A DNA stretch of 64,000 nt from positions 4,073,001-4,137,000 of the forward strand of contig OX031063.1 of NCBI GenBank assembly GCA_943736015.1, in the 5' to 3' direction. The notes beneath the pieces were generated by a model. It was given only the letters and a program-made list of their open reading frames with translations, was not told the origin of the DNA and did no database searches. The stretch is from Tridacna crocea. Taxonomy: Eukaryota; Mollusca; Bivalvia; Cardiida; Cardiidae. Position numbers and translations under genes: made by a program. Position 1 is the stretch's first letter; each line of letters starts with the position of its first letter. This document shows positions 10,695-58,366 of the stretch, piece by piece.

Positions 10695-13600
10695 CTGAAA
10701 ATAGTAAAAGGAACGTGTTTATGTTCCAAACATAATAAGTTATGTTCAACCCATTATCACACAATCCCTACTTTTGATGACCCTGAGAAGGAAGCCTTTA
10801 GAAAACATTGTGTGAAACAGGAGAAAAGCTGGTATGGTCCAGAAAAGGACATGTCTTTAGCACCATCTTAATATTAACTCTACCACAATCCAAAGTTTTA
10901 ACATTCTTGGAAAAGAACACTCCAGTATTGGAGTGAGGAAAAATAGAAAATAATTATGCTGCTTACCCAAATTTTCTCCTTTTCCTACTAAGTTTTCCAA
11001 AGAAATCTAAAGGGTTTTTAAAATACATGATTGTTTATACATGATACATGATTATTTGTTACATGATTGTTTGGCTATAGTTACTTTTGTGAATTCGAGA
11101 ACTCTGAACTGCTAACGGTACAACCAAATTTAAGACTAGCCCATTTGCAGATGAGATGGGATTTGACCTCATGAAAGGGTAGCAAACATTCTTGTTACCT
11201 GTACTGTCTCCTTTTCCAACAATAATTTTAAACTATATCTTCTTTTGGGTCTCTAACTCACTACCACAAGCCAAAGTTTTAACTGAAAGCACTTGCAGAC
11301 AATTTGATACAATTTGACTAAATGTGGTGAGATTTGAAAGGGAAGATAGAATTATCAGAAGAGGAACAAGAGGGCCACGATGGCCCTGAAATCGCTCATC
11401 TGAGTCTATTGTCAAAACATGAACTATTTTCAATTTAGTGACCTAGTTTTTATCAGACATTACCAATTATTGAACACTTTTGAGATATCAATATGACAAA
11501 CATCCTGACCATGTTTCATGAGTATTGGACTGAAAATGTGACTTTTAGAGCGCACAGAAGGTTTTTCTAAGATTTTGCCAATTGACCTAGTTTTTGATCC
11601 GACATTAACCATTATCAAACTCTTTTGAGACATCACCAAAACATACACTCTGACAAGTTTGAAGAGAATCAGGCTGAAAATGTAGCCTCTACAGCGTACA
11701 CAAGGCTTTTCTAATTTCTGACCCAGTGACCTAGTTCTTGACCCCACATGACCCATTTTCGAACTCATTCAAGGTATTACCAAGACAAATATTCAATTTT
11801 CAGGAGTACCTGACTGAAAATGTGTCCTCCCGAGCGTACACAAATTTTTTTATACAATTTGACCTTTTAACCTAGTTTTTGATCCAGCAAACATTCTGAC
11901 AAATTTCAAGAGTGTTGGACTAAAAATGTGGCTTCCAGAGCATATACACAGTGTTTTCTAAGATTTGACCTGATGACCTAGTTTTTGACCTGACATGACC
12001 CACTTCCACACATGTCCAAGATATCAAGACAAACATTCTGTCCAACTTTCAAGAGTTTTGGATTGAAAATGTGGCCTCTAAAGTGTACACAAGGTTTTTA
12101 TACGATTTGACTTGGTGACTAGTTTTTGACCCGACATGACCCATTTTCAAAATCATCCAAGGTATCAAAACAAACATTCTGACCAATTTTCAAGAGTGTT
12201 GGACTAAAAATGTAGTCTCCATAGTGTATACAAGGTTTTTCAAAGATTTTGACCTGTTGACCTAGTTTTTGACTCAACATGACCCATTTTCACACTCGTC
12301 CAAGATATCATCAAGGCAAACACTCTGACAAACTTTCAGGAGTATTGGACTGAAAATGTGGACTCCAGAGCTTACACAAGATTTTTCTAAGATTTGACCA
12401 AATTACCTAGTTTTTGACCTGACATTTTATCAAGATAAACATTCTGATCAAGTTTCATGAGTATCTGACTGAAAATATGGCCTCTCTAGCGTAAACAAGG
12501 TAAAGTTGACATGGGACGCTGGATGCCGGACACAGCACGATCACATTAGCTCACCATAAGCACTTCATGCTCAGGTGAGCTAAAAAATACTGGTTATCAG
12601 TATTTTCTTCTTTTCCCAAAAACTAGGTCACTGAAAGTCTTGTCTTTCAGGGTCATTAAAACTCTGTTGTGAAGGAGTTTTAACTCTTTACCAAACAACA
12701 AGATCTGGGACAAGCCCAAACTGAAAGCATTTGCAGACAACAACATAAATGTGAATCAAAAATTGAATCTCCATTTGGAAAGGGTGGAAAACATTATGGG
12801 AAAAGGTGAAAATGCTGGTTAACCAGCATTATCTCCTTTTCCCACAATGCTTTCAAAAGCTTTTCCCACAATGCTTTCAAAAGCTTTCTTTCTCAGGGTG
12901 CTTAAAAGTCGGGATTGTGCAAGATTATAAAACAAGGGACTGATTAGTACAGGATAAACCTGTTACAAAACAGTAAAATTTTAAACCTATCTGAACTGTC
13001 AGAAAGCATAAATTGCAGACAATTTCAAAGTGGCTCAAATGGAGCATTTTTACTTTGATTGGGTAGAAAACTTTGTGACAAAAGGAGAAAAGGAAAAAGT
13101 GCTTGTTACCAGCATTTTCTCCTTTTCCCATATTTTTTTTCGAAATGCTTCTTCCTCCGGGGCATTAAAATTTGTCATTGTGTGGAAAAGGGTTATAAAT
13201 GCAGAACTCAATTTTTACCTCTGAAATATGATCCACCATCAACGCTAGATGTAGTTGATTAGCTTTATCTGTCTTTTCATTTGAAAGAGCTGAAATACAG
13301 AAAATTATGCTCTAACCCTTTAAAATCTCGACTTTTAAAGACCCTGAGAAAGAAACCTTCAGAAAACATAGTGGAAACAAGAGCGGCAAATTGTCGCAAG
13401 ATACGCCCGTCTTACCCCAAGTTGTAAAGCTGGGGCATGCACCAGACAAAATTCAAGTATGAAAAACAACAAAGGGCAATAACTCAAAAATTAAGCAAGC
13501 AAGAGTTGTGATTCCTGTGCACTGCACTCCCCCTCAATGAGATCTATCCACACATGAAATTTCATAACCCTAGCTAGTATAGTTTTGGAGATATGCTCCG

Positions 13601-16600
13601 GACAAAAATCAAGTATGAAAAACGACAAAGGGCAATAACTCAAAAATTAAGCAAGCAAGAGTAATGATTCCTGTGCACTGCACTCCCCCTCGGTAAGATC
13701 TATCCAGCCATGAAATTTCATAACCCTAGCTAGTATACTTCTGGAGATATTCAGCAGACAAAATTCAAGTATAAAAAACGGCAAAGGGCAATAACTCAAA
13801 AATTAAGCAAGCAAGAGTTATGATTCTTGTGCACTGCACTCTCCCTCGATGAGATCTATCCACCCATAAAATTTCATAACCCTAGCTAGTATAGTTTTGG
13901 AGATATGCTCCGGACAAAATTCAAGTATGAAAAACAACAAAGGGCAATAACTCAAAAATTAAGCAAGCAAGAGTTATGATTCCTGTGCACTGCACTCCCC
14001 CTCAATGAGATCTATCCACCCATGAAATTTCATAACCCTAGCTAGTATAGTTTTGGAGATATGCTCTGGACAAAATTCAAGTATGAGACACAACAAAGGG
14101 CAATAACTCAAAAATTAAGCAAGCAAGAGTTATGATTCCTGTGCACTGCACTCCCCCTCAATGAGGTCTATCCACCCATGAAATTTCATAACCCTAGCTA
14201 GTATAGTTCCGGAGATATTCACCAGACAAAATTCAAGTATAAAAAACAACAAAGGGCAATAACTCAAAAATTAAGCAAGCAAGAGTTATGATTCCTGTGC
14301 ACTGCACTCCCCCTCAATGAGGTCTATCCACCCATGAAATTTCATAACCCTAGCTAGTATACTTTTGGAGATGTGCTCCGGACAAAATTCAAGTATGAAA
14401 AACAACAAAGGGCAATAACTCAAAAATTAAGCAAGCAAGAGTTATGATTCTTGTACACTGCACTCCCCCTCGATGAGATCTATCCACCCATGAAATTTCA
14501 TAACCCTAGGTAGTATAGTTTTGGAGATATGCTCCGGACAAAATTTAAGTATGAAAAACAACAAAGGGCAATAACTCAAAAGTTAAGCGAGCAAGAGTTA
14601 TGATTCCTGTGCACTGCACTCCCCCTCGATGAGATCCATCCACCCATGAAATTTCATAACCCTAGCTTGTATAGTTTTGGAGATATGCTCCGGACAAAGA
14701 ACTGGACGCCGCCCGCCCGCCTGCCCGCCCGCCCGGCACAGGTGATCCCATAATACGTCCCGTCTTCGACGGACGTATAAAAAGAGAAAATACTGGTTAC
14801 CAGCATTTTCTCCTTTTCCAACAATGTTTTCTTTGCTTCCCACAAAAAATTTCAAATTGCCAGTCACTTTTATTTTGTTGTCTGCAAATGCTTTCAATTT
14901 AGACCAGTCTAAAATTTTGTCAATAATTATTGGTAAAGAATTAACCCTTCACTTTTACCAAACAAAAAAAATTGTGGACTTTTCCAAATTGAAACATTTG
15001 CAGACGACAAATTAAATGTAGCTCAAATGGTGGAAATTGTCTTTGATAGGGTAGAAAACATAAAGGGAAAGAGACAAAATGCTTGTTACAAGAATTTTCT
15101 CCTTTTTTCACAAGGTTTTTTCATAAGGCTCCTTCTTCAGGGTCATTCAAACCAGGGATTGTTTGGTTAAGGGTTAATTTTTTTCACAGGTAATCCTTTC
15201 TGACACAATCCAGAGTTTTAACGACCCTCAGAAAGAAGCCTTTTAAAAACACTGTGGGAAAAAGAGAAAATGCTGGTAACCAGGATTTTCATCTTTCCCA
15301 CATTTTTTCTTTCCCAACAAAGAGAAAATTTCTTCTTTTCAGCCACATGTAAATTGTATTCTGCAGTTGCTTTCAATTCAGATAATTCTTAAAATTTGTC
15401 ATTTGGTGAAAAGTATTTGAGGTAAACAAACTGATTGTAACACAAATGACAATATCTTCATACAGGATAAAAATCATTTTCGGAAAAGGAGAAAATGCTG
15501 ATTACCAGTGTTTAATTCCTTTTTCCCATGTTTTTTTTTCCAAAGGCTTCTTCCCCTGTAGGTCATTTAACTTGTTACAAAATGACAAAAATTTGGACTT
15601 GTGGAAACTAAAAGCAATAGCAGACGACAAATTAAAGGTGCCAAAAATAGCATCACTTGTTCTTTACTTCAGGTATTACCATCCTAATGCTCCTAGTACA
15701 ACATGAAATAAAATCTCTTATTAGATGATAAATAAGGATTTACACTGATGTAATATTTTTGCACATTTCTATCTTGAAACTATTTGTTGATACTCTAGCC
15801 AGCTTCCTGAAAAGGGAGATAATTATCTCCCTTTGTAATGAGAAGATAGTAGTTTCAGACTTATAAATGATAATTCTAAGAAGGAAAGAAAAGGGGCTCG
15901 GTTATAGTAGTAGAATAATACTCATTTTTAATCACTGCACAATTTGTAGCATTATTTTATAGCGGAAATAGCCGTTTTCCATTAGGTGGGTACCACCTCG
16001 ACTCTTTACCAAACAACAAAATTTTAACTTGTCCAAATGAAAGCATTTGCACACGCCAAAAAAAATGGTGACTTAAAAATTGAAACTTGACATTAGAAGA
16101 GTATAAAACATTGTGGGAAATGGAGAAAATGCTGGTTACCAGCATTTTCTCCTTTTCCCAAAATGTTTTCAGAAGGCTTCTTCCTCCAAGTCGTAAAAAA
16201 CCAGGGATTGTTTGGTAAAGGGTTAAAGATACTCCAATTCAAATCTGATTTTTATCAGTTTTTTCTCTAACCCTCATGGCCTTACATCATTCAACAGGCA
16301 CATAAAGAAAAAGACACCGATAGACACAGAATGACAGACAGATAGGTTGAACTGAAGACAGACAGATAAAAAAGACCAGCATACCCTCTGCTAGCTGGGA
16401 CAGTCTAACTTTTACCACCTCACTTATACCGTCATTTTTCCATCGGTCTTCTATCACGTCTATTTTTCGTTTGATGTCATCACAGATTTTTAGCTGTTTG
16501 ATAAAGAAAATAAATCAAAAGCTTGAATAATTCCTCTGAATGGGAAATATACAAAATAGACCTTTGCATCCAAGGAATAAGAGCAAAATATGGTTGCTTT

Positions 16601-18862
16601 TGTCCACATGTCTAAGTCAGGTTTAATCAAGTTTAGTGATAGCTCTAGTTTAAACTGAAATTTTGTGTCTGTTGGAAAGCAATCACTTACCCTTTACTAC
16701 ACAATCCCAACTTTTCACAACCCTGAGAAAGAAAGCTCTTGAAAGCATTTTGGGAAGAGAAGAAAACGCTGGTTACCATTTTCTACTTTTCCTACAATAT
16801 CTTCTGTCCTTCCCAAAACTTTTTTGGGGTTTTGAATTTTTTTTTATCTGCAAATGCTTTGAAAAATTCTGTCCACAAAAGATGACAATATTTTTTAACT
16901 GAGAGTAGATGACAATGTTTTACTTCCAAAGGCTATCATTGTATAACATTGTCAGAAAAAAAAAAAGAAAATGCTGATTACCAGCGTTAGAAGAAATTCT
17001 AATGAAAACAGCATTTTAAATCCACTTCACATTTGTGAATACTCACGGTTAAAACAGATTTGTACTTGTTCAGTTCTGTACTGAGAACATTAAGATTATA
17101 CTGTAGCAGTTCCTCGTCTCCTGACAAACTCAACCTGCACATCAAATCAGCCAGCCTTTCATTCTGTATCCCAGCTTGAGGTGTTGACTCCCCTGACATA
17201 GGTGGTGCCGCAGGAACCAGCCCAGGAACAAGGAGTGGCACAGCCTGAGGAGCTGATGCATCTGAGCTTGGAGGAAGTATCTGGACAGGGCTGATGGGTG
17301 GAGCTTGATTTCCAAGGGGTGTGTCCCTCAGACCTATAGGTATTGGAGGTGCTTTGACTTCTGGCTGACTCAGAACACTACCTGACAGGACGGGATTTAG
17401 CACTGGTGGGCCAGCACTGGGGTTTAAAACTGCAATGTACATATAAAATCTGTATAAGTTCCAAAAAGAAGTCAAAGAAACAGCATGGGAACAAAAGAAA
17501 ATATTTTGATGTGGTAATGAGTTTAACTCATTACCAGACAATCCCTACTTTTGATCACCCTGAGAAAGAAGCCTTTAGAAAACATTGTTGGAATAGGAGA
17601 AAATGCTGGTAACCTGCATTTTCTCTTTTCCCACAATGTTTTCTACCCTTCATAAAACAAATTTCAAATTTTCAGTCACTTTTATTGTGCCATCTGCAAA
17701 TGCTTTCGACTTGAACAAGCCTAAAATATTGCCTTTGGTACTGATTAACATAAAACTAAGTCTCATATTTCTAACCTGCATGCCCAGGTTGGGGTGGTGA
17801 AGATGCAGGAAATGCCACTCTTTTGTTTAGTGTCCTTTTTGGAGCTGCCGACTGCACCCCTGGTGTGAAGTTGAACATTGGAGGATCATTCCATCCTCTT
17901 TCAGGGTTTCCTGAAACAAGGAATCACAGTTTGAACTGATTAACTCTTTACAACACAACAAAATTTTAGATTTGTCAAAATCTAAATCATTTGCAGACAG
18001 CAAATTAGATGTGCCTCAAATAATTGAATCTATTTCTGTAAGGTTAGAAAACATTGTGGATAAAGGAAAACATGGCCACATGGTCACCAGGATTTTCTCC
18101 TTTTACCACAATGTTTTCTATTGTATTAAAGACAAGTTCCAGCATTTGAGTCACGACTAAATTGTCATCCGCGAATTCTTTGAATCTGCCTTGCATTGGG
18201 ACAAGTTGTGTGGTTAAGAGTTAACCCTTTACCCCATAAGATATTTCTATGATATCTCTAATTGACCCTAAATAACAGCAAGGATGAAACCATTTCTTAT
18301 GTGTATATGACACCTTTTGAAAGCATAGAAAACATTGTGACAAAAGGTGAAACTGCTCTTCACGAGCAATTTCACCTTTTGTCACAATTTTTTTTTCCAA
18401 AGGCTCCTAAAAGGAATGCATAGAAATGAGTATCTATGGAGTAAAGGGTTAATTACTTTTTTCAATATCTAGAGACATCAAAAGAAGCTGAAACTGTGGG
18501 CAGTGTAGATGAAGATCAGACTGGACAGAACATGCGGTCTCTGAGCTGCACAGTCCACTGCTTTATTCAAGATGATGACTTAACTGTCTCTTGATCTAGT
18601 AGCTGAAATGCATTTTTTGCCTTTCAAAAAATTCAGTTATCACTGATCAAGATCATCAACTTGACACATCCCCCACCAAATGTCATTGGCCACTGGTCAG
18701 CCAGTGGTAAGTCACAGTGAGCATCTCAGTCAAACTTAAAAATGATATTTCATGACGACAACATTTCAAGATGATAAGACATCATGTTCTAATAAGCATT
18801 ATTTCAAATTACTTTACTCATAACTTCAGATTTATACCTGGCCTAGTTTTTGGGAAAGACAT
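10266..18862 (-). CDS. SRA1: SRA1, steroid receptor RNA activator protein (gene span, six coding exons)
   Basis: Joining 18838-18862, 17776-17910, 17047-17429, 16385-16493, 13219-13289 and 10266-10694 gives an open frame of 384 codons with GT-AG introns throughout. The identification rests on the N-terminal ERGWNDPP motif (residues 12-19), a Pro-rich middle, and a C-terminal helical domain with ICDDIKRKI, LHLALMVDHISE and VNQWMMGVKRLI. These match vertebrate SRA1 (VCDDISRRL, HRSLMVDHVTE, VSQWMVGVKRLI), read from memory. In vertebrates SRA1 gives both a coactivator RNA and this protein (SRAP), whose C-terminal domain is a helix bundle also found at the end of SEC31. GWNDPP also occurs in SEC31, but the short length and VKRLI ending fit SRA1. 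Unusually, about 130 acidic residues follow the domain. The gene is divergent from STIM, and its introns 4 and 5 carry elements N and L. Confidence 0.93.
10744..10838 (-). mobile_element. MITE family A fragment, reverse, CATTA subtype
   Basis: The left arm (CCCATTATCACACAATCC) and left palindrome half stop abruptly at GCTGGTATGG. It lies 50 bp upstream of SRA1 exon 6, in the intron. Confidence 0.7.
10875..11350. mobile_element. Worn MITE fragments
   Basis: Two degenerate copies (10875-11020 and 11105-11258) still show TTTTCTCCTTTTCC stem halves. A forward left arm at 11256-11350 (CTCACTACCACAAGCC, GCACTTGCAGACAA) is the left part of the copy split by element L. Confidence 0.5.
11365..12588 (+). 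mobile_element. Tandem-cored element L
   Basis: The left end AAGAGGGCCACGATGGCCCT forms a small hairpin. At least eight units of about 140 bp follow, each with TGACCTAGTTTTTGA and TTGGACTGAAAATGTG. The right end has AGCTCACC...GGTGAGCT pairing and then TAAAAA. It sits inside a MITE palindrome: the host's left arm ends before it and ATACTGGTTATCAG resumes after it. Non-coding; superfamily undetermined. Confidence 0.75.
12589..12683 (+). mobile_element. Right half of the MITE split by element L
   Basis: It resumes at the palindrome centre and ends GAAGGAGTTTTAA. Its TTAA is shared with the next copy. Confidence 0.65.
12680..12921 (+). mobile_element. TTAA hairpin MITE family A, forward, stem duplication
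   Basis: A 24-bp right-stem segment (TTTTCCCACAATGCTTTC core) is tandemly duplicated at 12836-12883. The palindrome centre is GGTTAACC, with one extra base. Confidence 0.83.
12955..13195 (+). mobile_element. TTAA hairpin MITE family A, variant arm
   Basis: The left arm is the ATTTCAAAGTGGCTCAAATGG variant. It ends 24 bp from the 3' edge of SRA1 exon 5, inside the donor-side intron. Confidence 0.75.
13219..13289 (-). CDS. SRA1: SRA1 coding exon 5
   Basis: 71 bp between TTTCAG and GTAAAA. It encodes LSNEKTDKANQLHLALMVDHISE-like residues ending at the SE that joins VNQW. The phase (1 in, 0 out) agrees with both neighbours. A conservation-based call: the exon is too short to stand out as an ORF. 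Confidence 0.9.
13313..14944 (-). mobile_element. TTAA hairpin MITE family A, reverse, split by element N
   Basis: The left arm with ACCCTGAGAAAGAAACC stops at GTGGAAAC near 13378. The copy resumes at GAGAAAATACTGGTTACC near 14784 and ends GGTAAAGAATTAA. The insertion point is in the palindrome stem. Confidence 0.85.
13379..14783 (+). mobile_element. Tandem-cored element N
   Basis: It starts AAGAGCGGCAAATTGTCGC (small hairpin). Eight units of about 156 bp follow, carrying AAAGGGCAATAACTC, AAGCAAGCAAGAG, TGCACTGCACTCCCCCTC and CATAACCCTAGCTAGTATA. It ends with CGCCCGCCCGCC and CGTCTTCGACGGACG before TATAAAAA. Unit identity is high, so the array is homogenised or young. Non-coding; it shares end architecture with L. 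Confidence 0.82.
14941..15177 (+). mobile_element. TTAA hairpin MITE family A, forward
   Basis: It shares its left TTAA with the preceding copy. The palindrome is worn (GCTTGTTACAAG centre). It ends GGTTAAGGGTTAA. Confidence 0.82.
15190..15417 (-). mobile_element. TTAA hairpin MITE family A, reverse, worn
   Basis: Both terminal TTAA are lost. The arms and a broken palindrome remain. Confidence 0.65.
15460..15655 (+). mobile_element. Two MITE family A fragments
   Basis: A palindrome-plus-right-arm piece (15460-15575) joins a left-arm piece (GACAAAAATTTGGACTTG, AGCAATAGCAGACGAC). Confidence 0.55.
15811..15834. repeat. Perfect 24-bp palindrome
   Basis: AAAGGGAGATAA is followed at once by its exact reverse complement, in SRA1 intron 4. 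The rest of 15660-15995 shows nothing recognisable. Confidence 0.8.
16000..16226 (+). mobile_element. TTAA hairpin MITE family A, forward
   Basis: CTCTTTACCAAACAAC left end, intact palindrome, CCAGGGATTGTTTGG right arm type, and GGTAAAGGGTTAA. Confidence 0.86.
16300..16376. repeat. GACAGATA-type low complexity
   Basis: Repeated GACAGACAGATA units immediately beside the SRA1 exon 4 donor. Confidence 0.55.
16385..16493 (-). CDS. SRA1: SRA1 coding exon 4
   Basis: 109 bp. It encodes LKICDDIKRKIDVIEDRW then VVKVRLSQLAE. The donor GTATGC after GAGG is preferred over one 8 bp further on because only it gives the phase needed to join exon 5 as AEALSNEK, matching vertebrate QELSSHR. Confidence 0.91.
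16687..16899 (-). mobile_element. TTAA hairpin MITE family A, reverse, worn
   Basis: CCCTTTACTACACAATCCC end, palindrome centre GCTGGTTACC with a short right side, and a broken distal end. Confidence 0.7.
16930..16988 (+). mobile_element. MITE hairpin fragment
   Basis: AACATTGTCAG...AAAATGCTGATTACCAGC remnant about 60 bp from the SRA1 exon 3 donor. Confidence 0.5.
17047..17429 (-). CDS. SRA1: SRA1 coding exon 3
   Basis: 383 bp. It encodes a Pro-rich linker (LNPSAGPPVLNPVL, APPISPVQILPPSS) and the first helix region RLADLMCRLSLSGDEELLQY, NLNVLSTELNKYKSVLT. The acceptor ACATTGCAG and donor GTGAGT are good consensus sites. The linker corresponds to the Pro-rich centre of vertebrate SRA1 but is longer. 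Confidence 0.9.
17523..17748 (-). mobile_element. TTAA hairpin MITE family A, reverse, CATTACC subtype
   Basis: It fills two thirds of the 346-bp SRA1 intron 2 and ends 28 bp from exon 2. The AATCCCTACTTTTGATCACC arm goes with the CATTACC terminus. Confidence 0.86.
17776..17910 (-). CDS. SRA1: SRA1 coding exon 2
   Basis: 135 bp. It encodes NPERGWNDPPMFNFTPGV then KRTLNKRVAFPASSPP. ERGWNDPP and the KR.L..RVA pattern are diagnostic of SRA1. The acceptor is TTGTTTCAG. Confidence 0.93.
17940..18224. mobile_element. TTAA hairpin MITE, two-sided symmetric form
   Basis: At 285 bp it is the longest family member here. Both arms are of the same CATTTGCAGAC / TTTGAGTCACGACTAAATTGTC type, so the element is palindromic end to end, unlike the usual copies with two unlike arms. 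It may represent the ancestral arrangement. Confidence 0.78.
18221..18452 (+). mobile_element. TTAA hairpin MITE family B
   Basis: TTAACCCTTTACCCCATAAG, ATTGACCCTAAATAACAGC, TATGTGTATATGACACC, then a GAAATTGCTC-type palindrome. It ends GAGTATCTATGGAGTAAAGG plus GTTAA. It shares its left TTAA with the preceding element. Confidence 0.88.
18498..18600. repeat. Palindromic repeat D, worn
   Basis: CAGTGTAGATGAAGATCAGAC is recognisable; the partner strand is diverged. Confidence 0.5.
18838..18862 (-). CDS. SRA1: SRA1 coding exon 1
   Basis: ATG followed by SFPKTRPG and a GTATAA donor. The frame joins exon 2 as KTRPGNPERGWNDPP, matching vertebrate YVKPGNKERGWNDPP in position and spacing, which decides both the start and the 25-bp exon. 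Confidence 0.85.
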
Positions 18863-19357
18863 CACAACAAACACACGTGTCAAAGAGAAGATATCGACCA
18901 ATCAAATTGGAAGAATCGAGAACGATTGTCAAGTTACTCAAACTGTCTGCATGACGAAATCTGGCTTATGTCGCCAGTTCTCCTCTCCGGATTCAGAATA
19001 AGCGTATTTCCAATGTTAAAGCCTTTTTTACATAAAAAAATTGCAAGGTTGAGCATGCATTACAGAGGTGAACACGTAAACTTTTGTGAACTGTGTCAGT
19101 CGGTGTCAAATGATCAAGGGTAACATCCAAGTAAATCCGAAGGTTCGATTTGTCAGGAAGTCGGTGTCACAAATGAGAAATCGTCTCCACGGATAAATGT
19201 TTTGATTCTTCTCATCTTCTCTTGCTTTTATGTGTGTTTAAAATTACTATCTCTATCACTGTGAATTGGAAAGGTTTATTTGGATTAATTGTTGGCAGAG
19301 TAGAGTGAGTTTTTGGGAATCTCGGCATTTAAAATGAAGTGATGCTACTTGTTCGCT
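18863..19357. promoter_or_regulatory. Divergent SRA1-STIM promoter region
   Basis: This 495-bp interval between two opposed start codons is free of the MITEs that fill the rest of the window, suggesting constraint. It holds CCAAT at 18898-18902 and ATTGG at 18906-18910, an inverted pair of NF-Y-type boxes just upstream of SRA1. No TATA box is evident. Transcription starts are unknown. Confidence 0.6.

Positions 19358-19368
<11 letters not shown>
19334..19368 (+). promoter_or_regulatory. Two short upstream ORFs before STIM
   Basis: ATG-AAG-TGA at 19334-19342 overlaps a second ATG at 19342 whose nine-codon frame (stop included) ends at 19368, past the STIM start. If both lie in the mRNA they could dampen STIM translation. 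The transcript start is unknown. Confidence 0.35.
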
Positions 19369-57060
<37,692 letters not shown>

Positions 57061-57061
57061 T

Positions 57062-57150
57062 ATAAGAGGGAGTGATGTATTTTGAATACATTATTTTTCT
57101 TTCAAACCCTATGTTGTGTGTACTTATTAGAACCATCTTGTTGAGATATC
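57062..57150. mobile_element. Element J, left half
   Basis: GAGGGAGTGATGTATTTTG and CAAACCCTATGTTGTGTGTA; cut by element X. Confidence 0.6.
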
Positions 57151-57682
57151 TAATGCCTAGGTCACAAATGAAACGGGCCCAGGACGATTTCTTCCAACTT
57201 CCCTGATTCAAAGATTTGAGACATCGTCAGGGCGGCGTATGATTTTAAGACATTTTGTTCAAGCAGTCGCAAATCAAATGGGCACCAGACTGCAATTTTT
57301 TCAGAAATGCTGTGCATAAACTTTTCATTTCAGAAGGGCATTAGGCTGCCACCGAACAGACATTGGGCATCGATCTGACGGTGACTGGACGGCGCCTGTA
57401 TGAACATCTTTCAGACTTTGTGCCGCCATCCGGCTACGGTCTGGTCACTGAATGGTCGCTTTACAATGACGGAGCTCGGACAATGAGTAAACGGGCTCTC
57501 CGATGGCCCAAAAATTTCTTTAAACCTTAAACAGCCCTGGTTGGCGTCTCAAAATTGAACTGCAGACATTCAGTTTGAACTGCCACTGGACAGTCGCCAT
57601 GCGGTCACTGGATGATTGTGTCCAAATCTCCTCAAAACCTAACTGCCTTGGCGGCAGTTTGTTATTTGTGACTTGGCAATTA
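57151..57682. mobile_element. Terminal-inverted-repeat element X
   Basis: Ends TGCCTAGGTCACAAATGAAA and TTATTTGTGACTTGGCA are inverted with few differences. The 532-bp body is GC-richer than its surroundings (GACGGTGACTGGACGGCGCC) and has self-complementary CCACTGG/CCGTCA blocks. Non-coding; superfamily uncertain. Confidence 0.6.
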
Positions 57683-57898
57683 GTTGAGAAAAAATATTTT
57701 GGATATTTTAACAAGAGTCAGAGAAGTTCCTTTGTTTTCCTTGTCATGGGCCAAGTACAGAAAATTGGTCAGGCATTTCACAGGCAATTTAACTTGTGAT
57801 ATGTATGTAAATTGCAGTGGTGGATGAAAGTGGCTATTTGCCTTCATTGTAATGCAACATTATCGTTAATTAGATGCTCAGACCAAGGTCAAAACATG

Positions 57899-58125
57899 TT
57901 AACTCTTTACCCAATGACAAAACTTTAGACTGGTCCAAATTGAAAGCACTTGCACAGGACAAAATAAAGGCAACTCAGAATTTGAAATTTGTTTCCAGCA
58001 GGGTAGAAAACATTGAGGGTTAAGGAGAAAATGCAGGTTACCAGCATTTTCTCCTTTTCCCACAATGTTTTCAAAAGGCCTATTTCCCAGGGTCGTTAAG
58101 TCGGGATTGTGTGGTAAAGGGTTAA
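57899..58125 (+). mobile_element. TTAA hairpin MITE family A, forward
   Basis: Complete; the TTTGTTTCCAGCAGGG arm variant as at 31475 and 63069. Confidence 0.87.
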
Positions 58126-58137
58126 TCCTTAGCATGA

Positions 58138-58366
58138 CTAACTCTTTACCCCATAAGGCATTTCTATGATATCTCTAATTGACCCTAAATAACAGCGAGG
58201 ATGAACCTGTTTCTTATGTGTATATGACACCTTTTGATAGCACAGAAAACATTGTGGCAAAAGGTGAAATTGCTCGTCACGAGCAATTTCACCTTTTGCC
58301 ACAATGTTTTCCAAAGGGTCCTACAAGCAATGCGTAGAAATGAGTATCTATGGAGTAAAGGGTTAA
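58138..58366 (+). mobile_element. TTAA hairpin MITE family B
   Basis: CTCTTTACCCCATAAGGC to GAGTAAAGGGTTAA. Perfectly paired core GGCAAAAGGTGAAATTGCTC. It shares TTAA with the next copy. Confidence 0.9.

Noticed and set aside
16377..16384. Alternative SRA1 exon 4 donor 8 bp further downstream (GTCTTT)
   Set aside because: It gives the wrong phase for exon 5 and a poor donor; GTATGC restores the conserved reading AEALSNEK.
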